From assembly GCA_036429605.1 (NCBI GenBank), contig JAVFKD010000013.1:248001-312000 (forward strand): a stretch of 64,000 bases of DNA. Reading direction: 5' to 3'. The notes under the pieces were generated by a model. The model did no database searches. It worked only from the letters and a program-made list of their open reading frames with translations, and was not told the origin of the DNA. Within the stretch, counting starts at the first letter, position 1. Each line of letters opens with the position of its first letter. The stretch is from Cladobotryum mycophilum. Its lineage: Eukaryota; Ascomycota; Sordariomycetes; Hypocreales; Hypocreaceae. Shown one piece after another: positions 35,985-47,000 of this stretch. The position numbers and the translations under genes were made by a program.

Positions 35985-37646
35985 TTACCGTCCATTCCTA
36001 CACATACAGGACGAAGCAATCGGCACGTCAGCCCGGGTCAAAGCCAACGCGAGCTTCTGCCGCAGCCCGGGTAACTGATCCTGCTCGTCACGCTGTTCAA
36101 GGCATTCCACCAGCCCGCGAAGTGCCCATACGTTGCCAGGATGTTGCGCACAGCGCTGGACGCGATCGCTGAGGCCTAGATCATCGCGGTAGACCTCCTC
36201 CGCTTCCGCCCAATACCCCTGTGCGGCCAGCAGCGCGCCGAGGGGATGACGGGGAGGGTGCATCCACGGCCACGGCTCACAATAGTTCAAGTCATCGTCA
36301 CGTTGAACAGCTTCACGAAGATGTTTGAATGCCTCTGCATAGTGACCCTTGTGGTATGCCAGTTCACCCGCCAGCATTGCGGCACCGACCGCTAGAATTG
36401 CATGCGCCGGGTTCATGTTATAACGCCAAGTGGCGGGGATGCGCTCCAGGCTTTCGGCAAACGCGGTGCGCTCCTTTTCTGCTTCAGGGATACGCTTCAG
36501 AGAGGCGAATGCCACGCCACGCGCATAGTGCTGCATCGCCGTCGTTACTAGATAGAGATTGGGATCGCTAGGCATGGGTTCTTCCACAATGTCCTGCCAG
36601 CGGCCGAAGCGCACGAGCACATGCAACCTCATGCTGTAGTAGGCCTCGGTCATTCTGGCCAACTTTGGCCGTCCCTGCACCCGTAGAACGTCCTCGGTCA
36701 GCATTCCTCGCACTTTGTCTGCCGCAGCCAGCGCATGCGTGAACTTGCCAAGAAACATGCAGGCGAATATCTGCAGGTGCAGGTCGTGGCATCGCGCGAT
36801 CAAGTAGTAGTTTATCTTGGGTGTTCCGGGAACATTGGCATAAAGGTCGTCCGCCCGAATAGCCCGGTTACTCGCTTCGTGCGCCTGTTGCCACTGGCCG
36901 CACAAAGCGTAGATATGCCCCGGCATGTGGTTCAAGTGTCCAGCATCCGGGCAGAGCGTGGCAAGGATATCAGCTGAAGGCAACGCCTTCTCCGGCTCGT
37001 TGGACATCTCCAGCGCGTGAATATTCAAGTGGTGGATGGCGGCATGTTGTGGCTGACCCGTCTCGTTGGCCAGCGAGATGGAGCGCTCGATCACGGCCAA
37101 TGCTTCGACCACGGCGGAGCCAGGGGCGGGCAAACCTGTCCGCACATCAAACAGGCGACGCACTGTACGGGTAATCAGTGCTTCCACGAAGAGGGCCATG
37201 ATGTCGTGGTCATCGGGGTATCGTTGATGCAGGTCCCGGAGACGATCTGCGTACTCGTTGTCCCATGCGGCGTACGCTTCGGCGGCGACCGGCTGCGGCT
37301 CTAGGAACCGGCCCGCGAGGGCGTCCACGAGGCCCCGCTCTGCCGGGTCCGTTGCATGCTCCCGCGCAAGCGCTAAGTGCCGGTGCGCCAACTGGATCGT
37401 CGCCGCAGCCTCCTCCTCGCCGAACTCGTGCCATGCCAGGTTATAGAAAGGCCCGCAGGCATAGGCCACGCCCCAATGTGCCATTGGGCAGTTGGAGTCG
37501 AATGTGAGCGCTTTGAGGAAACATGCCAAACCAGCTTCTTGATTGAAGCCGAAACACCAATTGAGGCCCATGTCGAACCATCGTTGCGCGTCCACAGACG
37601 TCGTCGCAATGGGACGAGTGTGCGTGCCTAGATTAAAGTCTTCCAT
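35985..37646 (-). CDS. Bacterial-like tetratricopeptide repeat protein
   Basis: Single uninterrupted frame of 553 residues starting at the ATG at 37646. It is a helical-repeat protein: an early DAQRWFDMGLNWCFGFN, then CFLKALTFDSNCPMAHWGVA, matches the opening TPR pair of a widespread bacterial family of about 550 residues that also occurs in some fungi. Further TPR-like helices follow to the end (for example ALAAQGYWAEAEEVYRDDLG). There is no catalytic motif, signal peptide or membrane segment, so a cytosolic scaffold role is likely but unproven. Coding composition is clearly GC-richer than its neighbours and there are no introns, both compatible with horizontal acquisition. It is divergent from the rhodanese gene, which also looks bacterial. 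Function unknown. Confidence 0.85.
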   Translation of the reverse strand: MEDFNLGTHTRPIATTSVDAQRWFDMGLNWCFGFNQEAGLACFLKALTFDSNCPMAHWGVAYACGPFYNLAWHEFGEEEAAATIQLAHRHLALAREHATDPAERGLVDALAGRFLEPQPVAAEAYAAWDNEYADRLRDLHQRYPDDHDIMALFVEALITRTVRRLFDVRTGLPAPGSAVVEALAVIERSISLANETGQPQHAAIHHLNIHALEMSNEPEKALPSADILATLCPDAGHLNHMPGHIYALCGQWQQAHEASNRAIRADDLYANVPGTPKINYYLIARCHDLHLQIFACMFLGKFTHALAAADKVRGMLTEDVLRVQGRPKLARMTEAYYSMRLHVLVRFGRWQDIVEEPMPSDPNLYLVTTAMQHYARGVAFASLKRIPEAEKERTAFAESLERIPATWRYNMNPAHAILAVGAAMLAGELAYHKGHYAEAFKHLREAVQRDDDLNYCEPWPWMHPPRHPLGALLAAQGYWAEAEEVYRDDLGLSDRVQRCAQHPGNVWALRGLVECLEQRDEQDQLPGLRQKLALALTRADVPIASSCMCRNGR

Positions 37647-37884
37647 CTGGGGGTCACGCCGCGTGATTTATGAGGCGTACTCTGGAATATTGTATCCGTC
37701 TATTGATGTAAGCAGATCCTTTAGAGCGTCTATCCCTTGAGCGGTAACAATCAAGACTAGACCAAATGATAATAGCGAGTGTGCATAAATGATAAGATTG
37801 CAAGCTAATTAATCGTGCCTTGAAGATCCACAACGCGTATGTAAGGGAAGAAATCACGCCATAGAATACACGGAGGGAGCGCCC
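37647..37884. promoter_or_regulatory. Divergent promoter region, TPR / rhodanese genes
   Basis: 238 bp between the two start codons (368 bp if the rhodanese starts at 38015). It must drive both genes. No specific binding site was recognised. Confidence 0.4.
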
Positions 37885-38496
37885 ATGTATGAGTTGCTTA
37901 ATATATGCCAACTACGATATCATCTGATTATTTTCTATATCATCCACTCATCTCTCAAATCTTGTACTCTTCACTCTTCGCAACTCTATACCACTGAGCT
38001 CAAGTGCATCCAAAATGTCAAAACACACCCCTCCCCCGGTGCCAAAAGCATCAACGAGATCCTCGACGAAGCACGCACCCACCTCACCCGCATTACCCCC
38101 GCCCAACTCCTCGCGGAGCTGCAATCACCGTCATCTCACGGCCCAACCCACATCGTGGACATCCGACCTGCCGCCCAGCGCCAGCGAGAAGGCGCCCTTG
38201 CTTTTCCCGATGCGCCTCTTCTTGATGCATCCACCACCAAGCACACCATCAGCATCATCGAGCGCAATGTGCTAGAATGGCGCCTGGATCCGCAAAATGA
38301 GGCCCGCATCAAGGAGATTGTGGATGAGTTTGGCTACGACACGCGGGTCGTTGTCTCGTGTTCAGAGGGTTACACGAGTTCCCTGGCTGCAAGGGAGTTG
38401 CAGAAGTTGGGGCTGGCTAGGGCAACAGATTTGGAGGGTGGGTATTGGGCCTGGAAGCGGTATTTGGAGAGCCAGGGAAGCACACTCGCGTCGTAG
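37885..38496 (+). CDS. Rhodanese-domain protein (actinobacterial-like), 5' end uncertain
   Basis: The open frame encodes 203 residues from the ATG at 37885. A rhodanese fold occupies about residues 65-198: VDIRPAAQR (CDC25-like CH2A region), IERNVLEWRLDP, and active-site loop VVSCSEGYTSS with nucleophile Cys159, then GGYWAWKRYL. These motifs closely resemble a single-domain rhodanese family common in Actinobacteria; such enzymes carry persulfide sulfur. Residues 1-45 look untranslated. A better start is ATG 38015 (context CAAAATGTC), which reads MSKHTPPPVP and would join the domain (GAKSINEIL) perfectly if the C run at 38033-38037 had one more base. So either the run is miscalled, the gene is frame-broken, or translation begins at 37885. 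About 20 residues near ALAFPDAPLLDAS look like an insertion. Confidence 0.78.
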   Translation: MYELLNICQLRYHLIIFYIIHSSLKSCTLHSSQLYTTELKCIQNVKTHPSPGAKSINEILDEARTHLTRITPAQLLAELQSPSSHGPTHIVDIRPAAQRQREGALAFPDAPLLDASTTKHTISIIERNVLEWRLDPQNEARIKEIVDEFGYDTRVVVSCSEGYTSSLAARELQKLGLARATDLEGGYWAWKRYLESQGSTLAS

Positions 38497-39243
38497 CTGA
38501 ACTTTTGGTGCGACACGGACTGATGGAATCTGGTGCCAGTTAAAAATAAGCCCCTCATACGTCAAGTGTGTTTAGGGTAGCTGACTGCCCTCTTTCCATT
38601 GCTTTATCAAGTCTGCACTAGAATCGCTGTCAAGTCTATAGCTGATCTTTGGTAGAGAGCTCCGGAGTAGTGGCTAGGTAAGATCCTATGATAGATAATA
38701 TAGCTACTCGAGCTGTCTTTCTGGCTAGAAGCCTTTCAGGTTCTTGCTAACGTATTGTAGAAGAGAAATAGAGCGGAAAAAATTATAACTGCTAAAGTCT
38801 GTCTTATTGCTTGGAGAAAAAGATAGTCTTGATCCTCTTCAAGAGGGTTGGAGGGTGGCCAAGCTTTAGACATAGATTGGGTAGCCGAGTAATATATCAT
38901 TTGGCTATTTCGTCTATGTACTACCTACCGTAAAGGCGGAATGGGCATCGTAGGGTTTCTACTGATCAGGTACTCTGTACCACGAGCGCACCACCTAACA
39001 AGGCCTGAACAGAAAGACAAGCCCCATCTTGGCAGCAAACGTACATTGGACCAAATGTAGCCTGTACAGTGTGAGCCTTATAACCACGCACTGACATGGA
39101 TGAACCCAATATGCTGAACCATTCGCAACGGCTTCTCAATCATGACACTACATCTTGCCTACTTGTGCAGAGAATCGGGGTCTCATTACCAGCAAGGTTG
39201 ATCTGCCCGCCATTACCAGACTCCCGAAGAGCTCTTCACAGTC
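38497..39243. other. Intergenic, no gene seen
   Basis: About 750 bp between the rhodanese stop and the start of the CCCH/RBR gene. It contains the 3' region of the first and the promoter of the second. The frame opening at 39096 is out of phase with the downstream gene and shows no family motif. Confidence 0.45.
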
Positions 39244-41920
39244 ATGAGTGCCAGAACTCACCATTCCGTCTCGTCGTCGACAAGAGATGGGTATCACCCC
39301 GCTCAGGATTGGCGAGCAACCACGCCGTGCCGATTCTTCCAAATGGGGTCTTGTACCAAGGGGAAGTCATGCCCTTTTTCACATAATACTATCCAATCAA
39401 ATCACTCCGTTCTGGACTCCCGAGAGGTAACGAAGTTCAAAATAAGTCGCGGGAGCAGCTGCTTACTACCTATAGCGGGATGGACGGCTTGAAAAGGTCA
39501 GGACAAACGACACCCCCGCTGCCAGCCCTGGAGCTGCAAAGCCGACTTGCAGATTCTTCCAATTCGGGAATTGCATATATGGAGAAAAGTGTATGTATGT
39601 ACATGCTAAAGAGGAACTGGCAGCTCCGGATGCGGTCAACGATCCATTGGGGGTTAGTTCATTGTCTGGATTTGTTGAATAGGCCTATTGAAGTAATTAA
39701 CTGTTGCAGGATGAAACTAAGGAAGACAATTTTGCAAGAACGATTGGCGGCGCATTCGTTCAATTCGACGCAGGTGCTCGCGCATCCAAGATCCGCCTGC
39801 CCAGCGACTTCACTGCAGTCCGCATCAGTGGATTACCGCAAAACACCTCGGAGCAATCGGTTCGGGACATGCTTGCGGAAAAAGGATTCGACGTCAGTGT
39901 TGACGACATATATATATTACATACGGAAGGCAGTTACGGAGCAACCGTAAGGTCGGATGATCCCTCGTTTTCGAAAAGACTCTGTACCCTGGTTCAACCT
40001 GGCTGCACATGGAGAGGTGCGAAGATACACGCAACACCCATCGCTGCACCCATGCCCTCTGGTCATAACGCTCGACGTGTCGACTGCAAGAAAGTTCACA
40101 TTTCCTGGCATAAAGCAGTCAAGACCGTGTGGTTGAACTTTGGCAGCGGAGATATGGCCCGGAAGGTAAGCGAAATGTTCTCAAAGGGGGTATATCGAGT
40201 CTTGGACCAGAAAGTTACCGCAGCAACTACGAGAGCCGACTCCGCCCTTTCCCTGTGGACAACGTCTAGGAACAGTGTCGCCTGCACAGTAATATTGACT
40301 GAGGTTCCAGCTGCCGCGCAGAGGCGCGACATTTTGCAAGCCATCACGCAAGAGTCTAACAAACCTCGCCACATAGAAATGGGGATCTCAACATACTCAA
40401 CTGACGCTGAACAGGCTTCAGCGGTAGTACGTTCACTTCTGAGGAATATAGGACCTTTAGAGTACTGGGAAGTCACGTTGGAGACCAATGCCAGGCGGGT
40501 GAAAGCAACTGCGCGCTTCCTGGATGAGTCCGACGCTAGGAGAGCTGCAATGGAACTCGACAAAATGGAGCTCCCATTCCATCGCAAGGCGCGGTTGACT
40601 GTGCAGATCGTATACTCGGCCAAGTTCAAAGTTGGCAGCAATATTTACGACGCCGTCCAGCCCAGAATCTTTACCCAGCAGAAAGCTTGGAAAGAAAACA
40701 ATGTCTCCTTTAGGGCGTACACCAGCACAGACCCTCTACAAAGGTTCAGGGTCTTGAAGGTCGAAGGTGAATCGGCAGAACATGTTGCGAGTGCCAAGAC
40801 TGACCTCGAACTCATCCTCGCCGGTGCCGTTGCAACGGAGCACGATGTCGCCCTCTGGGATCCTTCACTGAAAGCCAATGGCAAGCTTTACCAAGCGATA
40901 AAGAAACTGGAGAAGGAACTTTCGGTAATTATCCTTCGGGACAAAGTCAAATCTCAACTGCGTCTCTTCGGAGCTCAGCGTCGTTGCGAAGAAGCGCAGC
41001 GTCGGCTGGCTGAGCTAATACGCGTTGAATCACTGGCAACTTCTGTCCGAGCTATTGAGCTCGAACCTAACAAGTTCTTCTGGGCTTGCCATGGGGGCTT
41101 CAAAAAGATTGCCGGTCGACTCGGCCCCGAAAAAGCGTCGTTTAATATCATCTCCACGCCCAAGAAAATTATCATCTCTGGTTCACTGGAAGACTATGAT
41201 CTTGCTCTAGCGATCATGGACGGCAGTGAAAATGTTACTGAGCCGGCTGAGCCGGTTGGGTCTGATGAGACCGCGCAGGAATGTTCAGTTTGTTGGACCG
41301 AAGCCGACACTCCCATCAAGACTAAATGTGGCCACATCTACTGTTTAGAATGTTTCGAAGACAGTTGTATCGTGGGAGACATGGCAGCCACAGACTTCGT
41401 TGTGCTGTGCCACGGCAATCTGGGAAACTGTAGGAGCGTTATAGGAGTTGAAGATATGCAGGAGCACCTCTCCTCAGCTGCGCTCGAGAATATTCTTGAA
41501 CGATCCTTCTCGGCCTATATCAAGCGAAATCCCAACGAGTTTCGATACTGCACCACTCCAGATTGCGGCTACATCTACAGGGTCACATCAGAGGCAAAAA
41601 CACAGAACTGTTCCAACTGTCTCAGGCCTACCTGCTCCGCATGCCACGAACCACACATTGGCATGTCGTGTGCGGAACACCGGGACCTCAAGTCGGGAGG
41701 TCATGCTGCGTTTCTGAAGCTAAAGAAAGAGCTGGATATCAAGGACTGCCCAAAGTGTAAAACTCCACTTGAGAAGGTCTCGGGTTGCAACCACATGACG
41801 TGCGTAGTCTGTAAGACTCACATTTGCTGGGTGTGTTTGATGACTTTTTCGAATGGTGACGCCGTCTACGCGCATATGGGGAAGTCCCATGGAGGTCATA
41901 TCGACTTACCGGATCTCTAA
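39244..41920 (+). CDS. CCCH zinc-finger / RBR-type E3 ubiquitin ligase
   Basis: Three exons: 39244-39426, 39476-39652 and 39710-41920. Introns of 49 bp (GTAACG...CTATAG) and 57 bp (GTTAGT...TTGCAG) are both phase 0, giving 856 residues. Two CCCH fingers lie at the N-terminus: Cys29-x7-Cys37-x5-Cys43-x3-His47 and Cys86-x7-Cys94-x5-Cys100-x3-His104, one in each short exon. The middle (about 130-640) looks like RRM/KH-type RNA-binding folds. The C-terminus is a RING1-IBR-RING2: CSVCW at 645, the IBR between, and CPKC at 800 with GCNHM, where Cys813 is the presumed ubiquitin-accepting cysteine. RBR ligases form a thioester with ubiquitin before transfer. The KH-like part plus RBR recalls the C-terminus of plant DEAH11/12 proteins without the helicase. 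It probably links RNA binding to ubiquitination; the substrate is unknown. Confidence 0.9.
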
Positions 41921-43066
41921 TGTTCACATACAGTGAGGGTATTCGTTTCTATACTCCGTTTCACACGCCCATGCGGCAGTTCTGACTGAGAGAGAATTAG
42001 CCGTTATTTCACCACAATTCGGACATTCCCGTAGCGGAGGGATACCTGCACTAGAACTAGCCCACTTCTCGATAGGGAGACTAACAATATAGCAATCGCA
42101 GAGAGACTCGGAGCTCGGGGGTATTTCATCTTACATCAAGCTGTCAGAATAATTGACAGCTGCTACGCTCACCGCGATCAGCAAGAACATCTTCAGGAGA
42201 GCTGCCCCTGATTAACAGGAAATTGTTACAGCTAAGCTACTATGCTTCAGCTAGCCCATTCATTTAGATAGAATCAAGAGTCTTTTTCTGCCCTTTGTCA
42301 TAGGCACTTTTGTGAACTTTGTTTTCTGCCGGATGACTTTTTACTCGGAAGTCAGCATATCCGCGAGTTTAGAGTCTCGATAAATCAGGTCAGTTACAGT
42401 TGTTGGTGATGTTGAAACCAATGAGCCGATGGGATATGACACACTGTGCTCTGGAGAGACGAATCAGGGATACAACAGTCAGCCACCTCATAAAGCCTGA
42501 TGAACACCTGGCGTCCTTTTATTGGACTAGGCATACATCAGACTTGGCTTTCGAGGAGAACGATAGATGAAACGGCCTCGATAAAATAGGGAATAAAAGC
42601 CGGGGATTGAACGCTAGATCTGTAGGATATGGTTTTTAGTGGGAAGTGGAGGGGGTGCGATGGTACTAATGGGTCTGAACCTGAGAGATTTAACACCATG
42701 TTCATATTCTTCGCTGTATGTGCTTGAGATACTGAGCGTTTTGGTTCGTATCTTACATCCCTTCTCGCGGCTTCCCACCTGTCTCTTGCTCCATCCATTC
42801 AGCATCTCAAGCGACTTCCTCTAATTGACAAAAATATTATGATTTATTTACTGTGATCTCAACTAGAATTTGCTTTAAATCAAAGTTGAAATAAAAGCGC
42901 AAGACGCAAAGATGCCATCTTCCACGTGTCTACATATTAAGTCAGTCAAGTATTGGGGGCTACGGCTAAATGCCGATAATTTAGAATCGTTTGTAAATTT
43001 CATTGTTCTCTATCCATTGCTTAAGTTCTGATAAAACACTTAGCATCACTCCCAATGCTGAACCTG
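41921..43066. other. Intergenic, no gene seen
   Basis: About 1.15 kb between the converging ends of the RBR ligase and alpha-kinase genes. Short open frames around 42538-42824 overlap on both strands and have no recognisable motif. No repeat shared with the rest of the window was found. Confidence 0.45.
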
Positions 43067-43954
43067 CTAGCCAGAAAATCTTGTCACTCGTGGTCGGGAA
43101 GGACGCGTGGGCACAGAATGCTTGATCATGGTTGTGCCCCGGACTGGGTTGAAGTGTAGAAACGTCTTAGCAGGTTTAGTCCAGTCTGGACGACAATAGG
43201 CGTTGCAGCTATGCTGACTGAAGAATGAGTTGATGCCATCCGAACCAAGATCGGTCACGCCATAATCACGATTCCGGGACAGGATGACGGGATCAGAGAG
43301 GACAGCCTCGCGCTGATAAATTCCACCTTGGAGGTCACACAGAACATGGTTTCCTCCTGTGATGTGGTAGCTAAAGTGGCTAAGAGCTTGCATTGCTTCT
43401 CCCCATGCTATAGAACTGTCGTTCCACCCAGAATTGCTATTGAACTTCTGATAGTTTTGGATAAAAGGCTCGCAGAGAAATCTCTGACCAGACCATTCTT
43501 CAGAACTGTCGTCCATAAAATACCATACTCCAGGGATGTTAACTTTTATAGCTTTGTCGATGATGTTTGATTCATTGAACTTGTCGACAATTTCCAAAGA
43601 TTTATCGACAGCCTTAATATCGAGAGTGAAATACGTATCTGAGAAGACCGCGCCGGACTTGAACCACTTGGCAACACATGCTTGGCCTTGACGAGGACCC
43701 GAAGTATAGTTTCCTTTAGCCACCCAACGGAAAGTACCCTGAGCAAAAGGGTCATTTAGAGCAGCATGCGGGATGGAGGCCGATCTAGAGTTGTTGTATC
43801 TGCCGCTGCTGGAGTGCTGACCTAATGAGGCGTCGGATGTATGCCCGTGGACGTAGCTTGTACATCGCGACACGCCGGGGCCCTTGCGATACTGATTAGG
43901 TGTGTATGACGATTGAGGAAGACTGCGGCCACAAGCAGCGCATGCGCGATCCAT
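43067..43954 (-). CDS. Alpha-kinase family protein (MHCK/eEF2K type)
   Basis: Single-exon gene of 295 residues from the ATG at 43954. Alpha-kinase motifs in order: CVAKWF with the ATP-binding Lys96, a helical lobe, LSHFSYHITG, VLCDLQGG (Asp207), DPVILS (Asp221), the glycine-rich TDLGSDGINSFF, and HSCNAYC (His248, Cys250, Cys254), the structural zinc site of this family. These atypical kinases phosphorylate residues in helices; the substrate here is unknown. The N-terminus has a small zinc-finger-like segment (Cys5-x2-Cys8, QYRKGPG, then RC at 30-31) of a type often found in fungal alpha-kinases, but the expected last cysteine is Tyr34. The start codon lies only 140 bp from the edge of the AT-rich TIR element, so the promoter is short or partly overrun. 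Confidence 0.88.
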   Translation of the reverse strand: MDRACAACGRSLPQSSYTPNQYRKGPGVSRCTSYVHGHTSDASLGQHSSSGRYNNSRSASIPHAALNDPFAQGTFRWVAKGNYTSGPRQGQACVAKWFKSGAVFSDTYFTLDIKAVDKSLEIVDKFNESNIIDKAIKVNIPGVWYFMDDSSEEWSGQRFLCEPFIQNYQKFNSNSGWNDSSIAWGEAMQALSHFSYHITGGNHVLCDLQGGIYQREAVLSDPVILSRNRDYGVTDLGSDGINSFFSQHSCNAYCRPDWTKPAKTFLHFNPVRGTTMIKHSVPTRPSRPRVTRFSG

Positions 43955-44093
43955 TGGTACTTAGTAAACTAAATGGCAGAAGTGATGGATGAGACAGCTT
44001 GCTCTGGGCATTGTGCGAAACCTTAATGTACGGACACGAGGGGTTTGCGCGGTAAATCTACTTATTATATATATTAATTTATATTTTTATATA

Positions 44094-47000
44094 ACATATT
44101 CCATAAGCGAGTGTGCCATATAAACGAGTGTGCCACCCTTTACCACCATATTTACCTCTATTATAATATATTAAATTCCTTAATAATCTTAAATAATATT
44201 ACTTTTATATAAAAGTAAAGTTATTATAGCTTTTAAAACTTTTAAAAAAACCTAGATTTAAGTCTTAGAATTATAGAAAAGATTTATAATATTAATTATA
44301 TAACTTTAAGTTAGTATTATATTAAATAGCCTTTATAATATAATATAAAAACTAATTTAATAAATCTTATAAAATTAAAAAAAAACTATATTTAAGTATA
44401 TAATTAACTTATTTATATAATTATTTTCTTTTAAATTATATAATATTAAAAAGGTAATTAATTATTTATTATATATATATAATATATTATTAATTAATAA
44501 AAATTAAATATTAAATTTTATTAAATATTAATTAAAGTTTTATATATATTAAGTTTATAAATATAATTATTAAAAAATTAAATATAAAAACCTAAAATTT
44601 ATTAACACTTAATTTATTTTTATATAAAATATAAAGATTAAATATAAGATTTTTAATAATAATTTTTATAATTTTAATAAAACTAATTTTATAATAAATA
44701 TTATTTTTTTAAGTATAATAATTATAATTTTAAAAGGTTATATAAAAATTAAATTATTTTAGTCTAGTAATTAAGAATAGGTAATTATAATCTAAGGTAT
44801 TAATAAAATAGATTAGGTAATACTATTATTTATTATTTTATTATATAATATTATTTTAAAGATTAGTATTAAAAATATAATTTTTTAATAAATTAATATA
44901 TTATAATAATAAAAAATAACTAGACTATTAATAAGATTAGCTTAGATTAAATTAAGTATTTTAATTATTATATAGTTTTTTATATAAAAGGGATTTATTA
45001 AATATTTATTTTTAATAATTATAAAAGCTATTATTTAATAGTATTTAAGCTTTATTATAAAAAATATAAGATTATTATAGTTTATATATTTTTTTATTTT
45101 TTATATTTTTTTAATTATTAAATATTAATTATTTTAGGTTATTAAAATAAATATATAATAAATAAATTAAAAAGTTAATATATATATATATTATATATTG
45201 TGATGTTCCGGGCGTTTCCTAACAAGGATAACCTGGATTATAGTTAATGTTAGCAATAGATTAGAGTAAGGTTAAGTAATAGGTTTAATATATTATAGTT
45301 TAAGTATTAGATTATTAATAATAAACAATTATATTAATAACTAATTAAATATATAAAAAAATATAAGTTAATATATATAGTAATTAAGTTTATTATAATT
45401 TAAATAAATATAAGGTTTTATTTTAATAAAAATAAATTAATAATTTAATAATTATAATAAATTAAATTAATTCTATTTAAGCTATCGTATATACTTAAAT
45501 TAATCTTATTTAAGCTAATTATAATTAATTATATTACCCAAGGTTTTACTATAATTATATTTCTAATTAATAACTTATATAAGTATTATTAAAAGTAGGT
45601 CTAGTTTTATAAATAATATAAGTATATCGGATTATTATATATTACTCCTTTTTTTATAGTTTTATTTTTAAGACCTATTAGTTCTTATATAAATACCTAC
45701 GCTTTTTCTTTTTTTCTTAAGCTTATTTTTTTTATAAATCTTATTCTTTTTAGTTTTATAATATTAAAATAAATAATAAAAATAATTAATTTTATTTAAA
45801 AAAAAAATATTTAAAATCTTATAAGATTTATTATATTAATTAGTCTTAAGATATTTTCTTATTTTTTTTATATTACTAATAAACAAAAGTATATTATTAC
45901 TAAAAGTAAAGCTTATTATAAGACTTATATTAAAAAATATTATATTAAGTATAATATTAATAGTAATAATACTTTTATTTATAAGTAAATTCTTTTTTTA
46001 ATATATTTTAATATTTTCTAAATAATTATATTATTTATATTAAAAATAATTTAGTTTTTTAATATAAGATTATAGAACAGGATTTTATTACTATAATAAC
46101 TAAGTTATAAAAGATTAATAAATAAAAAAAATTATTATATATTAAAACAGTAAGTATAATTATACATAAAATAAATATTTTTAATAAATTAAAAAGAAAA
46201 ATATTATAAAGTAGAATTTACCTTTAGTATTTTCTTAGTCAATCCTATAGTTAACCTATTAATCAGGCTTAATTAGCAATTATTTCTTACTAATTCTTTA
46301 AGCCTAGATTCTAATAGAATTACTATAAAATTATTTAAGAGTAAGCTAAATACTTAATAAATTTTTAAATATTCTCTATTTCTATATAATTTTTTTATTT
46401 TACTAGGTATTAGCGTTTTTTATTTTTATAATATATAACTAAGATTAATTCGATTTTATATTTTTCTTTTATTAAAAGTACTTTTATAAAATCATAAATA
46501 ATTTTCTTAATATTTTTATTAACTAATACTTTTTTAAATAAAAAAATATAAAAGATTAAATATATTTATATTTTTTTTAATAATAAAAGTTTATAATTAA
46601 TATTTAAAATAATCTTTTTAACTAAATAAAGTTTTAATTTTTTAAAATCTAATTTATTACTTAATTATATTATTTTAATATTTAGATTTTTTTACTTAAT
46701 ATATAATAAAATAAATAAACTATATTTCCTTCCTTAAAGATTAATTCTTTTAATCTATCCTTATTTATATATTTTTTTATTTTTTTATAGACTAGTATAA
46801 ATTATACTTTTATTATTTAATATAGGTCTTTTATTTTATTTACTTTAATTATAATTTTATTTATAATTATTTTGTTTTTAAGTATTTTATATATTTTTAG
46901 GTTATAACTAAAGTTAATATATATAAAACTTAAGTTTATAGATTCTAATATATTAATATTATAGGTAATTTATATTAGTGGTAATAGTTTTATTTAATTG

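Noticed and set aside
42590..42640. tRNA-like T-arm word (GTTCAATCC on the minus strand)
   Set aside because: The flanking five bases do not pair and no acceptor, D or anticodon stems can be built around it.
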